A stretch of 64,000 nucleotides of DNA from CAVVNP01 sp963800235 (GCA_963800235.1 CAWDAD010000001.1:1979189-2043188), one strand, 5' to 3'. Shown: positions 34,964-43,538, counted from the first letter of the stretch. Program-made: numbers and translations. The notes: generated by a model not told the origin, from the sequence alone.

Positions 34964-35037
34964 GGGTGACCTCCTAAGCCGCAGCGGCGACGGGGCCACT
35001 CTCCCAGACGGCCCGGCGTCGTGCTCGGCCCGGTTCG

Positions 35038-36186
35038 TCAGCCGAGCTCGGCCAGCCCGGCGGCGGTCTCGTCGCCGAGGTGCTCGATGACCGCGGTGCG
35101 CGACTGCGCCCCGCGGGCCTCGTGCACCCGGCGCTGGCGGGCCGCGCTGGTGCCGACCGCCAGCAGCCGGGCCAGCAGGTCGTCGACCTCGGGCCCGTCG
35201 CCGGTGCGCTCGAGGCCGGGCCGGATGTGCTCGACCAGGCCGGCCACCACCTCGGCGGCCGGGCCCGACGTGCCGGCCTCGAGGTCGATCAGCTCGCCGT
35301 CGAGCCCCCAACGGGCGGCCCGCCACTCCGCCGCCCGGACCAGCTCCTGGCGGACCTCCGGCGGGTCCTCGCCCCGCTCGGCGGCGAGCAGGGCGGTGGC
35401 GACCATCGCCCGGGTGAGACCGGTGACGAGCACCGCCTCGTCCACGGTGGTGCAGGCGTCGCACACCCGGAACTCGAGGGTGTCGAAGGTCGCCGACGGG
35501 CGCACCGTCCAGTAGACGCGGCCCGGCCCGTCGATGGTGCCGGTCCCCTCGAGCTCGTCGAGGTGCTGCTGGAAGTCGGCCCAGTCGTCGAAGGTGCCCG
35601 GGGTCAGGAACGTCGGCCACCGGTTGAACACCAGGTAGCGGTAGCTGGCGTAGCCGGTGTCCTCGCCCTCCCAGAACGGCGAGCTGGCCGAGAGGGCGAG
35701 CAGGGTGGGCAGCCACGGGCGCAGGTGGTTCATGGCCTGGATGCGCAGCTCCGGGTCGGCGACCGCCACGTGGACGTGGCAGCCGAACACGACCTGCTCG
35801 CGGCCGAGCTGGGCGTAGAGCTCGTGGATGTCCTCGTACGGCGGGCCGGGCGTGACCTCCTGGTCGGCCCACTTCGACCCCGGGTTGGTGCCCGCCGACA
35901 CCAGCCGGCAGCCGGACTCGGCGGCGGCGTCGGCGGCGACGCCCCGCAGCCGCACCAGCTCCTCGCGCACCTCGGGCAGGGAGTCGCACACCGGCGTGAC
36001 GATCTCGAGCTGGCTGAGCTGCATCTCCGGCTCGACGCCGCCGACGCGCTCGATCGGGCCGGCGTCGATCCCGTCGGTCCGCTCGATCACCTCGCGCGCC
36101 ACGCCGCGCAGCAGGCCGGACCGGCGATCGACGAGCTGGAGCTCCTCCTCGACACCCACGGTGAGGTCGGTCACGGCCCGCGGCAC
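35038..36186 (-). CDS. YbdK-like carboxylate-amine ligase / glutamate-cysteine ligase (GCS2)
   Basis: A 382-residue ATP-grasp-like ligase. VGVEEELQLVDRRSG is the family N-terminus; EPEMQLSQLEIVTPVCDS, FGCHVHVAV and LEFRVCDACTTVDEAVL are all signature segments. Members form a gamma-glutamylcysteine-type bond weakly; actinobacterial YbdK homologs are often annotated as GshA-like though mycothiol replaces glutathione in these bacteria. The presence of mshA in this window argues that its true product is something else. It is divergent from the PilZ gene at 36312. Confidence 0.88.
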   Translation of the reverse strand: MPRAVTDLTVGVEEELQLVDRRSGLLRGVAREVIERTDGIDAGPIERVGGVEPEMQLSQLEIVTPVCDSLPEVREELVRLRGVAADAAAESGCRLVSAGTNPGSKWADQEVTPGPPYEDIHELYAQLGREQVVFGCHVHVAVADPELRIQAMNHLRPWLPTLLALSASSPFWEGEDTGYASYRYLVFNRWPTFLTPGTFDDWADFQQHLDELEGTGTIDGPGRVYWTVRPSATFDTLEFRVCDACTTVDEAVLVTGLTRAMVATALLAAERGEDPPEVRQELVRAAEWRAARWGLDGELIDLEAGTSGPAAEVVAGLVEHIRPGLERTGDGPEVDDLLARLLAVGTSAARQRRVHEARGAQSRTAVIEHLGDETAAGLAELG

Positions 36187-36278
36187 CCGGCGACACTACG
36201 GAGCGGGAGGGGCCGCGTGTCGGTCCGAAACCTGCTGTTCACAGACCTCGCCGTCCGACGCTGCCGGACCGCCGGACC

Positions 36279-36305
36279 TCAAGGTCGGCCCGATGCGGCC
36301 GACGG
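36279..36305 (+). promoter_or_regulatory. WhiG/FliA-type promoter candidate upstream of PilZ gene 1
   Basis: TCAA (36279-36282), exactly 15 bases, then GCCGACGG (36298-36305). The consensus for FliA/WhiG-type sigma factors is TAAA or TCAA, N15, GCCGATAA. The GTG start follows at 36312, 14 bases after the first G of the -10, so a transcript would be leaderless. A matching element precedes the second PilZ gene. GC-rich DNA makes GCCGA common, so the case rests on the paired spacing. Confidence 0.45.
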
Positions 36306-36311
36306 GCAGGT

Positions 36312-37088
36312 GTGGCGCCCTTCCCCGTGTCGTCGCCCTCGCCGACGACCCCACCCCGTTCCGACCAGCCGCTCGTCGAGCGGCGGATCGGCCGTCGCCG
36401 CTCGATGCTCGGCATCGAGATGCTGCTGCCCGCCCCGCCGGCCCGCTTCGGTCGCCGCCGACCGGACCGGCTCTCGGCCAAGGTGCTCGACCTGTCGGTG
36501 ACGGGTGCGGGCCTGCTGGCCCCGCCGCTCGCCGCCATGGTCCCGGGGGCGACGGTGCCCGTCGAGCTCGACGGCTGCAGCGGGCGGGTGCTGGTGAAGG
36601 CCGTCCGGCCGGCCGACGACGGCATGGTCCGCTACGGCGTGCAGTTCCTCGGCCAGGACCTCTCCCCCGCCGTGGTGGAGCTGCTCGACGTGCCCGACGA
36701 GGTCGGCAACCTGGCCAGCTCGCTGCTCGGCCTGCTCGACGACCTGGCCGACCACCTCGACAACGCCGCCGGGTGGGGCACCCCCGACGCCGACCTCACC
36801 CGGGTGGCCGGCGAGCTCACCGCGGTGGTGGCCCAGTTCGAGGCCGGTCCGGTCGACGCCGAGGACCTGCTCAGCCGGGTGTGCTGGATCGACAGCGCCG
36901 AGGCCACGCCGAGCGAGCTGGCCGCCATCCGGCACTGGGCGCAGCGGGTCAACGTCGAGATCTCCCAGTACCCCTTCGCCGCGCGCCAGCAGCTCGCCCG
37001 CACCCTCATCGCCCTCGCCACCGACTCCGCCAGCTCGCCGATCGGCCTGCAGGTCATGCGGACCCTGGCCGAGTCGCTGCTGCTCTAG
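36312..37088 (+). CDS. PilZ-domain c-di-GMP receptor with conserved C-terminal domain
   Basis: A 258-residue protein. The N-terminal PilZ domain has both c-di-GMP motifs: RxxxR in VERRIGRRR (about 22-30) and D60-L-S-V-T-G65 (DxSxxG). A second domain of about 130 residues (ASSLLGLLDDLADHLDNAAG, then VCWIDSAEATPSELAAIRHW, YPFAARQQLARTLIALA and a final TLAESLLL) is shared with the PilZ protein encoded at 39600 and is not a domain that I can name. Known: PilZ with these residues binds c-di-GMP. Inferred: that this protein is an effector. It precedes the GH15 gene by 47 bases. Confidence 0.85.
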   Translation: MAPFPVSSPSPTTPPRSDQPLVERRIGRRRSMLGIEMLLPAPPARFGRRRPDRLSAKVLDLSVTGAGLLAPPLAAMVPGATVPVELDGCSGRVLVKAVRPADDGMVRYGVQFLGQDLSPAVVELLDVPDEVGNLASSLLGLLDDLADHLDNAAGWGTPDADLTRVAGELTAVVAQFEAGPVDAEDLLSRVCWIDSAEATPSELAAIRHWAQRVNVEISQYPFAARQQLARTLIALATDSASSPIGLQVMRTLAESLLL

Positions 37089-37135
37089 CCCGCGGCACAT
37101 CGCACGTGAGCCGACCCGGGCGCGAGGATGGTCGG

Positions 37136-39031
37136 ATGGAATCGGAGGTGCCGAGCCCCCTCGTGGCAGCCCACGCCGACCCGCGCTCGGCCTTCCCGCC
37201 GATCGCCGACTACGGCTTCCTGTCCGACTGCGAGACCATGGCCCTGGTCGCGCCGAGCGGCAGCGTCGAGTGGCTGTGCCTGCCGCGGGTCGACGGCGCC
37301 AGCGTGTTCGGCGCCATCCTCGACCGCGACGCCGGCTGGTTCCGGCTCGGTCCCGCCGAGCAGATGGTGCCGGCGGCCCGTCGCTACCTGCCGGGCACCA
37401 TGGTCCTCGAGACCAGCTGGGGGACCCCGACCGGCTGGATCATCGTCCGCGACGTGCTGCTGATCGGGCCGTGGCACCACCAGGGCACCGAGCTGTCCAA
37501 GACCCACCAGCGCGCCCCCACCGACTACGACGCCGACCACGTGCTGCTGCGCACCGTCCGATGCGTCAACGGCGAGGTCCAGGTCGAGCTCGACTGCGCG
37601 CCGCGCTTCGACTACGGGCGGGTAGGGGCCAAGTGGTCCTACACCGACCAGGGGTACCACCAGGGCCAGGCCACCACCCCCGACAGCGACGTCACCCTCG
37701 CCCTCACCACCGACATGCGCATCGGCTTCGAGGGCGAGCGGGCCATCGCCCGCACCCTCCTCAAGGAGGGCGACACCCGGTTCTGCGCCCTGTCGTGGAG
37801 CGAGCACGCCCCCCCGACCACCATGGACGAGGCCAACCGCCGCCTCACCTGGACCGCCCACCACTGGCAGCACTGGCTGGCGCGCGGGACCTTCCCGGAC
37901 CACCGGTGGCGCTACTACCTCGAGCGCAGCGCCCTCACCCTGAAGGCCCTCACCTACGCCCCCACCGGCGCACTGGTGGCGGCGGCGACCACCTCGCTGC
38001 CGGAGTCGCCCCACGGTGAGCGCAACTGGGACTACCGCTTCGCCTGGATCCGCGACTCGACCTTCGCCCTCTGGGGTCTCTACACCCTCGGCTTCGACTG
38101 GGAGGCGAACGACTTCCTCTGGTTCATCGCCGACCTGGCCGAGCGGGACCCCGAGCTGCAGATCATGTACGGCGTGGCCGGCGAGCGGGAGCTGCCCGAG
38201 CACACCCTCGACCACCTGAGCGGCTACCGCCGGGCCCAGCCGGTGCGCGTCGGCAACGCCGCCTTCGACCAGCGCCAGAACGACGTGTGGGGCGCGGTGC
38301 TCGAGTCGATCCTGCTGCACACCCGCAACCGCGACGGCCTCGACGACCGCATCTGGGTGGTGGTCAAGAAGCAGGTGCAGGCCGCCCTCGACAACTGGCG
38401 CAAGCCCGACCGCGGCATCTGGGAGGTCCGGGGCGAGCCCAAGCACTTCACCTCCTCGAAGCTGATGTGCTGGGTCGCGGCGGACCGCGGCGCCAAGCTG
38501 GCCCGGATCCGCGACGAGCTCGACTTCGCCCGCGCCTGGCAGGACGCGGCCGACGAGATCCACGCCGACGTCTGCGAGCACGGCCTGGACGACCGGGGCG
38601 TGTTCACCCAGCACTACGACACCGACGCCCTCGACGCGTCCGTGCTGCTCATGGTGCTGTTCGGGTTCCTGCCGCCGGAGGACCCCCGCATGGTCGCCAC
38701 GGTCAACGCGGTCGCCGACGAGCTCACCGAGCACGACCTGGTGCTGCGCTACCGGGTCAAGGAGACCGACGACGGGCTGCTCGAGTCCGAGGGCGCCTTC
38801 ACCATCTGCTCGTTCTGGCTGGTGTCGGCGCTGGCCATGATCGGCGAGACCCGCCGGGCCCGCGGGCTGTGCGGCAAGCTGCTGTCGCTGGCCAGCCCAC
38901 TGGCGCTCTACGCCGAGGAGATCGACCCCGAGACCGGCCGGCACCAGGGCAACTTCCCCCAGGCGTTCACCCACCTGTCGCTGATCAACGCGGTCATCCA
39001 CGTCATCCGCCACGACGACGAGGACTACTGA
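37136..39031 (+). CDS. Glycoside hydrolase family 15, trehalase-like
   Basis: A 631-residue (alpha/alpha)6-barrel enzyme. ADYGFLSDCETMALVAPSGS and VEWLCLPRVDGASVFGAILD are the N-terminal signature shared with mycobacterial GH15 trehalases (Rv2402 type). NWDYRFAWIRDSTFALWGLY, RGIWEVRGEPKHFTSSKLMC (first catalytic Glu region) and ETGRHQGNFPQAFTHLSLIN (second catalytic Glu region near the C-terminus) are present. GH15 members hydrolyse alpha-linked glucosides; the closest pattern is trehalose or oligosaccharide hydrolysis. ATG at 37136 is preferred because an overlapping ATG at 37128 is out of frame. It lies between two PilZ genes. Confidence 0.9.
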   Translation: MESEVPSPLVAAHADPRSAFPPIADYGFLSDCETMALVAPSGSVEWLCLPRVDGASVFGAILDRDAGWFRLGPAEQMVPAARRYLPGTMVLETSWGTPTGWIIVRDVLLIGPWHHQGTELSKTHQRAPTDYDADHVLLRTVRCVNGEVQVELDCAPRFDYGRVGAKWSYTDQGYHQGQATTPDSDVTLALTTDMRIGFEGERAIARTLLKEGDTRFCALSWSEHAPPTTMDEANRRLTWTAHHWQHWLARGTFPDHRWRYYLERSALTLKALTYAPTGALVAAATTSLPESPHGERNWDYRFAWIRDSTFALWGLYTLGFDWEANDFLWFIADLAERDPELQIMYGVAGERELPEHTLDHLSGYRRAQPVRVGNAAFDQRQNDVWGAVLESILLHTRNRDGLDDRIWVVVKKQVQAALDNWRKPDRGIWEVRGEPKHFTSSKLMCWVAADRGAKLARIRDELDFARAWQDAADEIHADVCEHGLDDRGVFTQHYDTDALDASVLLMVLFGFLPPEDPRMVATVNAVADELTEHDLVLRYRVKETDDGLLESEGAFTICSFWLVSALAMIGETRRARGLCGKLLSLASPLALYAEEIDPETGRHQGNFPQAFTHLSLINAVIHVIRHDDEDY

Positions 39032-39083
39032 GCGGAGCCGGACCCACCGGCCGGGCGGCGGGCCGGCGGTTCGGCCGGGGCGG

Positions 39084-39524
39084 CTAGATCGGCTCGACCT
39101 GGTCGGGGTCGAGCTCGAACCGGCAGGCGAACTCCTCGCGGGCCCGAACGAGCCGCTCGCAGGCGCCCTCGGCGGCGTCGAAGGCGGCGCCGTTCCACCG
39201 GCCGTCGCTCACCGCGCCGAGCACCGCGCCGGTCGCGTCGAGGGCCGTGCGGAGCAGGCTGCGGGCCGCCACCGGCAGCGGTCCCTCCTCGCGCACGTGG
39301 TGGACGATCTCGGCCAGCTGGGAGACCTCGTAGCGCAGGGTGCCGACCTGGTTCGGGTCGCTGGTGTCGCCGAAGCGGAGGGCGGCGAGCATCCGGAGGG
39401 CGATGACCGAGACCCGGCCGGCGTGGATGCTGACGATGCGCGCCGTCTCGCCGGCGGTCTCCTCGGTCGTGGTGACCGAGCCACGGGAGCGTCTCAACAG
39501 GGCCTCACATCCGAACCTCGGCAC
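39084..39524 (-). CDS. Hypothetical alpha-helical protein
   Basis: About 146 residues from a GTG at 39524, or 137 from a TTG at 39497. The protein is strongly helical (VSVIALRMLAALRFGDTSDP, then LRYEVSQLAEIVHHVREEG and GACERLVRAREEFACRF), with no membrane segment. No family is recognised. It is convergent with the GH15 gene and divergent from the second PilZ gene, with a 75-base intergenic region. A GCCGATCG box lies just upstream of the GTG, but the matching -35 is TTGT, a poor fit. Confidence 0.6.
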   Translation of the reverse strand: MPRFGCEALLRRSRGSVTTTEETAGETARIVSIHAGRVSVIALRMLAALRFGDTSDPNQVGTLRYEVSQLAEIVHHVREEGPLPVAARSLLRTALDATGAVLGAVSDGRWNGAAFDAAEGACERLVRAREEFACRFELDPDQVEPI

Positions 39525-39565
39525 CCTCGATCGGCAGAAGTCTGTCGGAGACAAGGGTTTCCGCC

Positions 39566-39592
39566 TCACGGCGCGGGCTCCCCGGCCGATGG
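39566..39592 (+). promoter_or_regulatory. WhiG/FliA-type promoter candidate upstream of PilZ gene 2
   Basis: TCAC (39566-39569), exactly 15 bases, then GCCGATGG (39585-39592). The ATG is at 39600, 15 bases after the first G of the -10, again predicting a leaderless mRNA. The design repeats that seen at 36279-36305 before the paralogous gene. Confidence 0.5.
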
Positions 39593-39599
39593 GGTCTGC

Positions 39600-40391
39600 A
39601 TGGCTGCGCCGTTGCCCGCCCGCGCCCGCTCCGAGGGATCCACGCCCGACCCCTCCGACCCGCCCCGGCGGGTCCACGAGCGGCGGATCGGCGTGCGCCA
39701 CGCCATCGACGCGCTGACCATGGCGGTCCCGGCCGGTCCGGGCGCCCGACCGCTCGGTGCGCCCGACCGGGTCTCGGCCGCGGTCGTGAACCTGTCGGTC
39801 ACCGGGGCCGCCGTCGTGCTGCCCGAGGGCCGCGCCGTCGAGGTCGGGACGGTGCTGCCGGTGGAGCTCGAGGGCGTGGCCGGGACGGTCCGCGTCTGCC
39901 GGGTCCACGTCGACGAGGAGCGCGGCATCGGGTACCTGGGCGTCGCCTTCGTCGGCGAGTCGCTGCTGCCGGTCACCACCCACCTGGTCGAGCTGGCGAC
40001 CAGCTCCGAGCGGATGGGGACCACCCTCATCGACCTGCTCGAGGAGCTGGCGTCCTGGATCGAGCGCACCGCCATGTGGTCCGACGACGAGGCCAACCTG
40101 CGCCGCGTGGCCGACGACCTGTCGGTGGCGCTGACCAAGCTGCCCGGGCCCGGGGCGACCGTCGCCCAGATCGTGGCCAGCGTGTGCTGGGTCGACTGCG
40201 GCCCCGAGACGACCGGCGAGCTCGACGACCTCGGCGAGTGGCCGGACACGGTCAACCGCGAGCTGGGCCGCTACCCCTTCGAGACCAAGCAGGAGCTGGC
40301 CAAGGCGCTGATCCTGCTCGGCCAGCACCCCTGCACCTCCCCCCTCGGCCATCGGGTCCTGCCCGCCCTGGCCGAGTCGCTGCTCGTCTGA
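39600..40391 (+). CDS. Second PilZ-domain protein, paralog of the 36312 gene
   Basis: A 263-residue protein. RxxxR is seen as RRIGVR (28-33) and N64-L-S-V-T-G69 gives the NxSxxG motif, so c-di-GMP binding is likely. The C-terminal domain aligns with the first PilZ protein: MGTTLIDLLEELASWIERTA, ASVCWVDCGPETTGELDDL, NRELGRYPFETKQELAKALI and ALAESLLV correspond to matching blocks there. The first 20 residues are disordered. It is followed 33 bases later by gnd. Its role is inferred from the PilZ domain only. Confidence 0.85.
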   Translation: MAAPLPARARSEGSTPDPSDPPRRVHERRIGVRHAIDALTMAVPAGPGARPLGAPDRVSAAVVNLSVTGAAVVLPEGRAVEVGTVLPVELEGVAGTVRVCRVHVDEERGIGYLGVAFVGESLLPVTTHLVELATSSERMGTTLIDLLEELASWIERTAMWSDDEANLRRVADDLSVALTKLPGPGATVAQIVASVCWVDCGPETTGELDDLGEWPDTVNRELGRYPFETKQELAKALILLGQHPCTSPLGHRVLPALAESLLV

Positions 40392-40424
40392 CGCCGGGCC
40401 GGCGCCCGCCGGTACCGTGCCGCG

Positions 40425-41927
40425 ATGGCTTCCCCCATCCGGCCCGACGGCGACCGCCACCTCGGGGTCACGGGGCTGGCGGTGATGGGCCGCAACCTGG
40501 CCCGCAACATCGCCCGCCACGGCTTCCCCGTCGCCGTGCACAACCGCACCCAGGCCCGCACCGACGAGCTGCTCGGGTCCTACGGGCACGAAGGGGACAT
40601 CGTGGGCGCCGCCGAGCCCGCCGATCTGGTCGCCGCCCTGTCCCGCCCCCGCGCCGTGGTCGTCATGGTCAAGGCGGGCACGCCGGTCGACGCGGTGATC
40701 GACGAGCTGCGGCCGCTGCTCGACGAGGGGGACGTGATCGTCGACGGCGGGAACTCCTCGTTCGCCGACACCGAGCGCCGGGTGGCCGACCTGGCGGCGG
40801 AGGGCATCCGCTACCTCGGCTGCGGCGTGTCCGGGGGCGAGGAGGGCGCGCTGCACGGGCCCAGCCTCATGCCCGGCGGCTCCCGGGAGGCCTACGAGCT
40901 GGTCGAGCCGGTGCTCACCGCCATCGCCGCCCAGGTCGACGGCACCCCGTGCTGCACCTACATCGGCGACGGCGGCGCCGGCCACTACGTGAAGATGGTC
41001 CACAACGGCATCGAGTACGCCGACATGCAGCTCATCGCCGAGGCCTACGACCTGCTCGGCCACGCCCTCGGCCTCGACAACGACGAGATGGCGGCGGTGT
41101 TCCGGCGGTGGAACGAGGGCGACCTCGACTCCTTCCTGATCGAGATCACCGCCCAGGTGCTCGACCGGGCCGACGACGACGGGTCCGGCGAGGAGATCCG
41201 GGCGTCGGCCGTCGGCGGGTCTGTGGACGTCGACGATGGCGACGTCGACGGCCGGCTCCTCGACGTGATCCTCGACGCCGCCGAGCAGAAGGGCACCGGT
41301 CGGCTGACCGCCATCCAGGCGCTCGAGCTCGGCACCCCGCTCACCGCCATCACCGAGGCGGTGTTCGCCCGGGTGCTGTCGTCGTTCAAGGACGAGCGGG
41401 TGGCGGCGTCAGCCGTGCTCCCCGGTCCCGAGCCCAGCGAGCCGGGGTTCGCGGTCGACGACCTGCGCGACGCCCTGTACGGGGCGAAGATCGTCGCCTA
41501 CGCCCAGGGCTTCGACCAGCTGAGGCGGGCCAGCGAGGAGCACGACTGGGACCTGCACCTCGACCGGCTGGCGACCATCTGGCGGGGCGGGTGCATCATC
41601 CGGGCACGGTTCCTCGACCGCATCCGCGACGCCTACGAGACCGACGAGCCGCCGGCCAACCTGGTGCTGGCCCCCGCCTTCACCGACGCGCTGGCCGAGA
41701 CGCTGCCCGCCTGGCGCCGGGTCGTGGCCGGGGCCGTCGCCCTCGGCATCCCGGTGCCCGCCTCGTCCTCGGCGCTGGCCTGGTACGACGGCTACCGGCG
41801 GGACCGCTCGCCGGCCAACCTCATCCAGGCCCAGCGCGACCTCTTCGGCGCCCACACGTTCCGCCGCACCGACCGCGAGGGGGCCTTCCACGCGACGTGG
41901 ATCCCCACCGACGACGCCGACACCTGA
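40425..41927 (+). CDS. gnd: 6-phosphogluconate dehydrogenase, decarboxylating
   Basis: Oxidises 6-phosphogluconate to ribulose 5-phosphate, producing NADPH in the pentose phosphate pathway. The 500-residue length is the long (dimeric GndA-type) form. GVTGLAVMGRNLARNIARHG binds NADP; VIVDGGNSSFADTERR, CGVSGGEEGALHGPSLMPGG and IGDGGAGHYVKMVHNGIEYA (catalytic Lys and substrate loop) are canonical. There is a short acidic insertion in ASAVGGSVDVDDGDVDG. The last coding 50 bases are repeated immediately after the stop. Confidence 0.94.
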   Translation: MASPIRPDGDRHLGVTGLAVMGRNLARNIARHGFPVAVHNRTQARTDELLGSYGHEGDIVGAAEPADLVAALSRPRAVVVMVKAGTPVDAVIDELRPLLDEGDVIVDGGNSSFADTERRVADLAAEGIRYLGCGVSGGEEGALHGPSLMPGGSREAYELVEPVLTAIAAQVDGTPCCTYIGDGGAGHYVKMVHNGIEYADMQLIAEAYDLLGHALGLDNDEMAAVFRRWNEGDLDSFLIEITAQVLDRADDDGSGEEIRASAVGGSVDVDDGDVDGRLLDVILDAAEQKGTGRLTAIQALELGTPLTAITEAVFARVLSSFKDERVAASAVLPGPEPSEPGFAVDDLRDALYGAKIVAYAQGFDQLRRASEEHDWDLHLDRLATIWRGGCIIRARFLDRIRDAYETDEPPANLVLAPAFTDALAETLPAWRRVVAGAVALGIPVPASSSALAWYDGYRRDRSPANLIQAQRDLFGAHTFRRTDREGAFHATWIPTDDADT

Positions 41928-41989
41928 CCCTCCGGGGCCGCCGCACCGACCGCGAGGGGGCCTTCCACGCGACGTGGATCCCCACCGAC
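41861..41989 (+). repeat. 52-base direct repeat of the gnd 3' end
   Basis: Bases 41861-41912 (coding RRTDREGAFHATWIPTD at the gnd C-terminus) are repeated exactly at 41938-41989, offset by 77. The second copy still encodes the same 17 residues followed by a TGA, but in another frame relative to gnd and after its stop. It is a recent local duplication. Confidence 0.9.
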
Positions 41990-42013
41990 TGACCGGACCG
42001 GTCGGGATTCGGT

Positions 42014-42466
42014 TCAGTCGTCGTCGTGGCGGATGACGAGCACGGGGCACGGGGCGTGGTGGACCACGTGGTCGCTGACCGAGCCGGTGAAGAACCGCCG
42101 CAGCGCCCCCTTGCCGGACGCCCCGACCACGATCACGTCCGCCGGCAGATCCTTGGCCGCCTTGACGATGCCGGGGCCCGCCCCGCCGTCGTCGGCGATG
42201 ACCTCGGTCTCGACCGGCAGCTCGCTGCCGGCCGCTTCCTTGGCCAGCTCGGTCTCGGCGCCCGACTTGTTGGCCTCCCACTCCTCCTCGGCCTCTTCGT
42301 CGGTCATCACCGGTCCCTCGAAGCCCCCGGCGTCGAGCATCGGGTCCTGCTTCGACGGCACGACCATGGCGAGCGCGACCCGCGCGCCGGGGCGCAGGAG
42401 CTCGACCGCCCGGTGGGCGGCCTCGACGGCGGCCTCGGATCCATCGGTGGCGATCAGCACGTTCAT
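42014..42466 (-). CDS. Universal stress protein (UspA family), ATP-binding type
   Basis: A 150-residue single-domain Usp. NVLIATDGSEAAVEAAHRAV is the N-terminal strand-loop and IVVGASGKGALRRFFTGSVS gives the complete G-2X-G-9X-G-S ATP-binding motif, so this is an ATP-binding member. DHVVHHAPCPVLVIR is the usual C-terminal dimer strand. An unusual acidic/Lys stretch occupies the middle. GGAGGAG precedes the ATG. Such proteins commonly support dormancy or hypoxia responses; regulation is not visible here. Confidence 0.92.
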   Translation of the reverse strand: MNVLIATDGSEAAVEAAHRAVELLRPGARVALAMVVPSKQDPMLDAGGFEGPVMTDEEAEEEWEANKSGAETELAKEAAGSELPVETEVIADDGGAGPGIVKAAKDLPADVIVVGASGKGALRRFFTGSVSDHVVHHAPCPVLVIRHDDD

Positions 42467-42572
42467 GGGCGCTCCTCCGACACGGCGGCGAGCCTAGGAG
42501 GTCGACCCGCACCCGGTCGGGAGGGAGCGGGCGCCCGGCGCACGTGCTGGTCCCGAGCAGGCCGGCTTGCGG

Positions 42573-43538
42573 TCAGAGGTCGCGCAGGGCCGGCAGCAGG
42601 TCGGACTCGGCCCAGGCGGCGAAGGCCGCCTGGTGCTCGCCGCCGATCTGCACGACGGCGACGTGGGTGAACCCGGCGTCGACGAACTCCTTCACCGCCT
42701 CGACGTGGCGGTCGACGTCGGGGCCGCAGGGGATCTGCTCGGCGACCGCGTCCTCGGTGACGAACTGGGCGGCGGCGTCGAAGGCCACCGGGCCCGGCAG
42801 CTCGGCGTTGACCGGCCAGCCGCCGGCGAACCAGCGGAACTGCCCATGGGCCCGGGCGCGGGCCGCACCGGCGTCGGGGTCGTAGCTGATGGGCACCTGC
42901 CCGACGCGGGGCTTGCCGGCGCCACCGGCCGCGTCGAACGCGTCGAGCAGCTCGGGCTTCGGCTCGACGGCGATGGCGAGGTCGGCGGCGGTGCCGGCCA
43001 GCTCGCACGACGACGGGCCGGAGACGGCGATGCCGATGGGCGGCGGGGAGTCGGGACGGTCCCAGAGCTTGGCCGCCTCGACCTCGAAGTGGACGCCCCG
43101 GAAGTCGACGTAGCCACCGTCGAAGAGGGCCCGGATGATCTGCACCGCCTCGTCGAGCATCTCGTGGCGCACCCGGGCCATGGGCCAGCCGCCGCCGACC
43201 ACGTGCTCGTTCAGGTTCTCGCCTGCACCGAGGCCGAGCGAGAAGCGGCCGTCGGAGAGGAGCTGCACGGTGGCCGCCTTCTGGGCCACCACCGCCGGGT
43301 GGTAGCGCCGGATGGGGCAGGTCACGTACGACATCAGGTCCAGGCGCTCGGTGGCCTGGGCGACCGCGCCGAGCACGCTCCAGGCGTAGGGCGCGTGTCC
43401 CTGCTCGTCGAGCCATGGGAAGTAGTGGTCGCTGATGACGGCGAAGTCGAACCCGGCCGCCTCGGCGCGCTGGGCGTCGGACACCAGCGCCTTGGGCCCG
43501 GACTGCTCGCACATCAGCGTGTACCCGAACTGCGTCAC
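42573..43538 (-). CDS. F420-dependent LLM-class oxidoreductase (G6PDH-like)
   Basis: A 321-residue TIM-barrel enzyme using the deazaflavin cofactor F420. TQFGYTLMCEQSGPKALVSD, ISDHYFPWLDEQGHAPYAW and GRFSLGLGAGENLNEHVVG are diagnostic of the F420-dependent glucose-6-phosphate dehydrogenase-like group. The substrate is not necessarily glucose 6-phosphate, because this clade is wide. The start is GTG with GGAGG seven bases upstream. A second F420-type gene lies upstream on the same strand, suggesting that the organism makes F420. Confidence 0.88.
   Translation of the reverse strand: MTQFGYTLMCEQSGPKALVSDAQRAEAAGFDFAVISDHYFPWLDEQGHAPYAWSVLGAVAQATERLDLMSYVTCPIRRYHPAVVAQKAATVQLLSDGRFSLGLGAGENLNEHVVGGGWPMARVRHEMLDEAVQIIRALFDGGYVDFRGVHFEVEAAKLWDRPDSPPPIGIAVSGPSSCELAGTAADLAIAVEPKPELLDAFDAAGGAGKPRVGQVPISYDPDAGAARARAHGQFRWFAGGWPVNAELPGPVAFDAAAQFVTEDAVAEQIPCGPDVDRHVEAVKEFVDAGFTHVAVVQIGGEHQAAFAAWAESDLLPALRDL

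Noticed and set aside
35038..36186. True glutathione synthesis gene (gshA)
   Set aside because: The family match is YbdK/GCS2, but mshA in the window shows that the organism makes mycothiol, so a glutathione role is not claimed.
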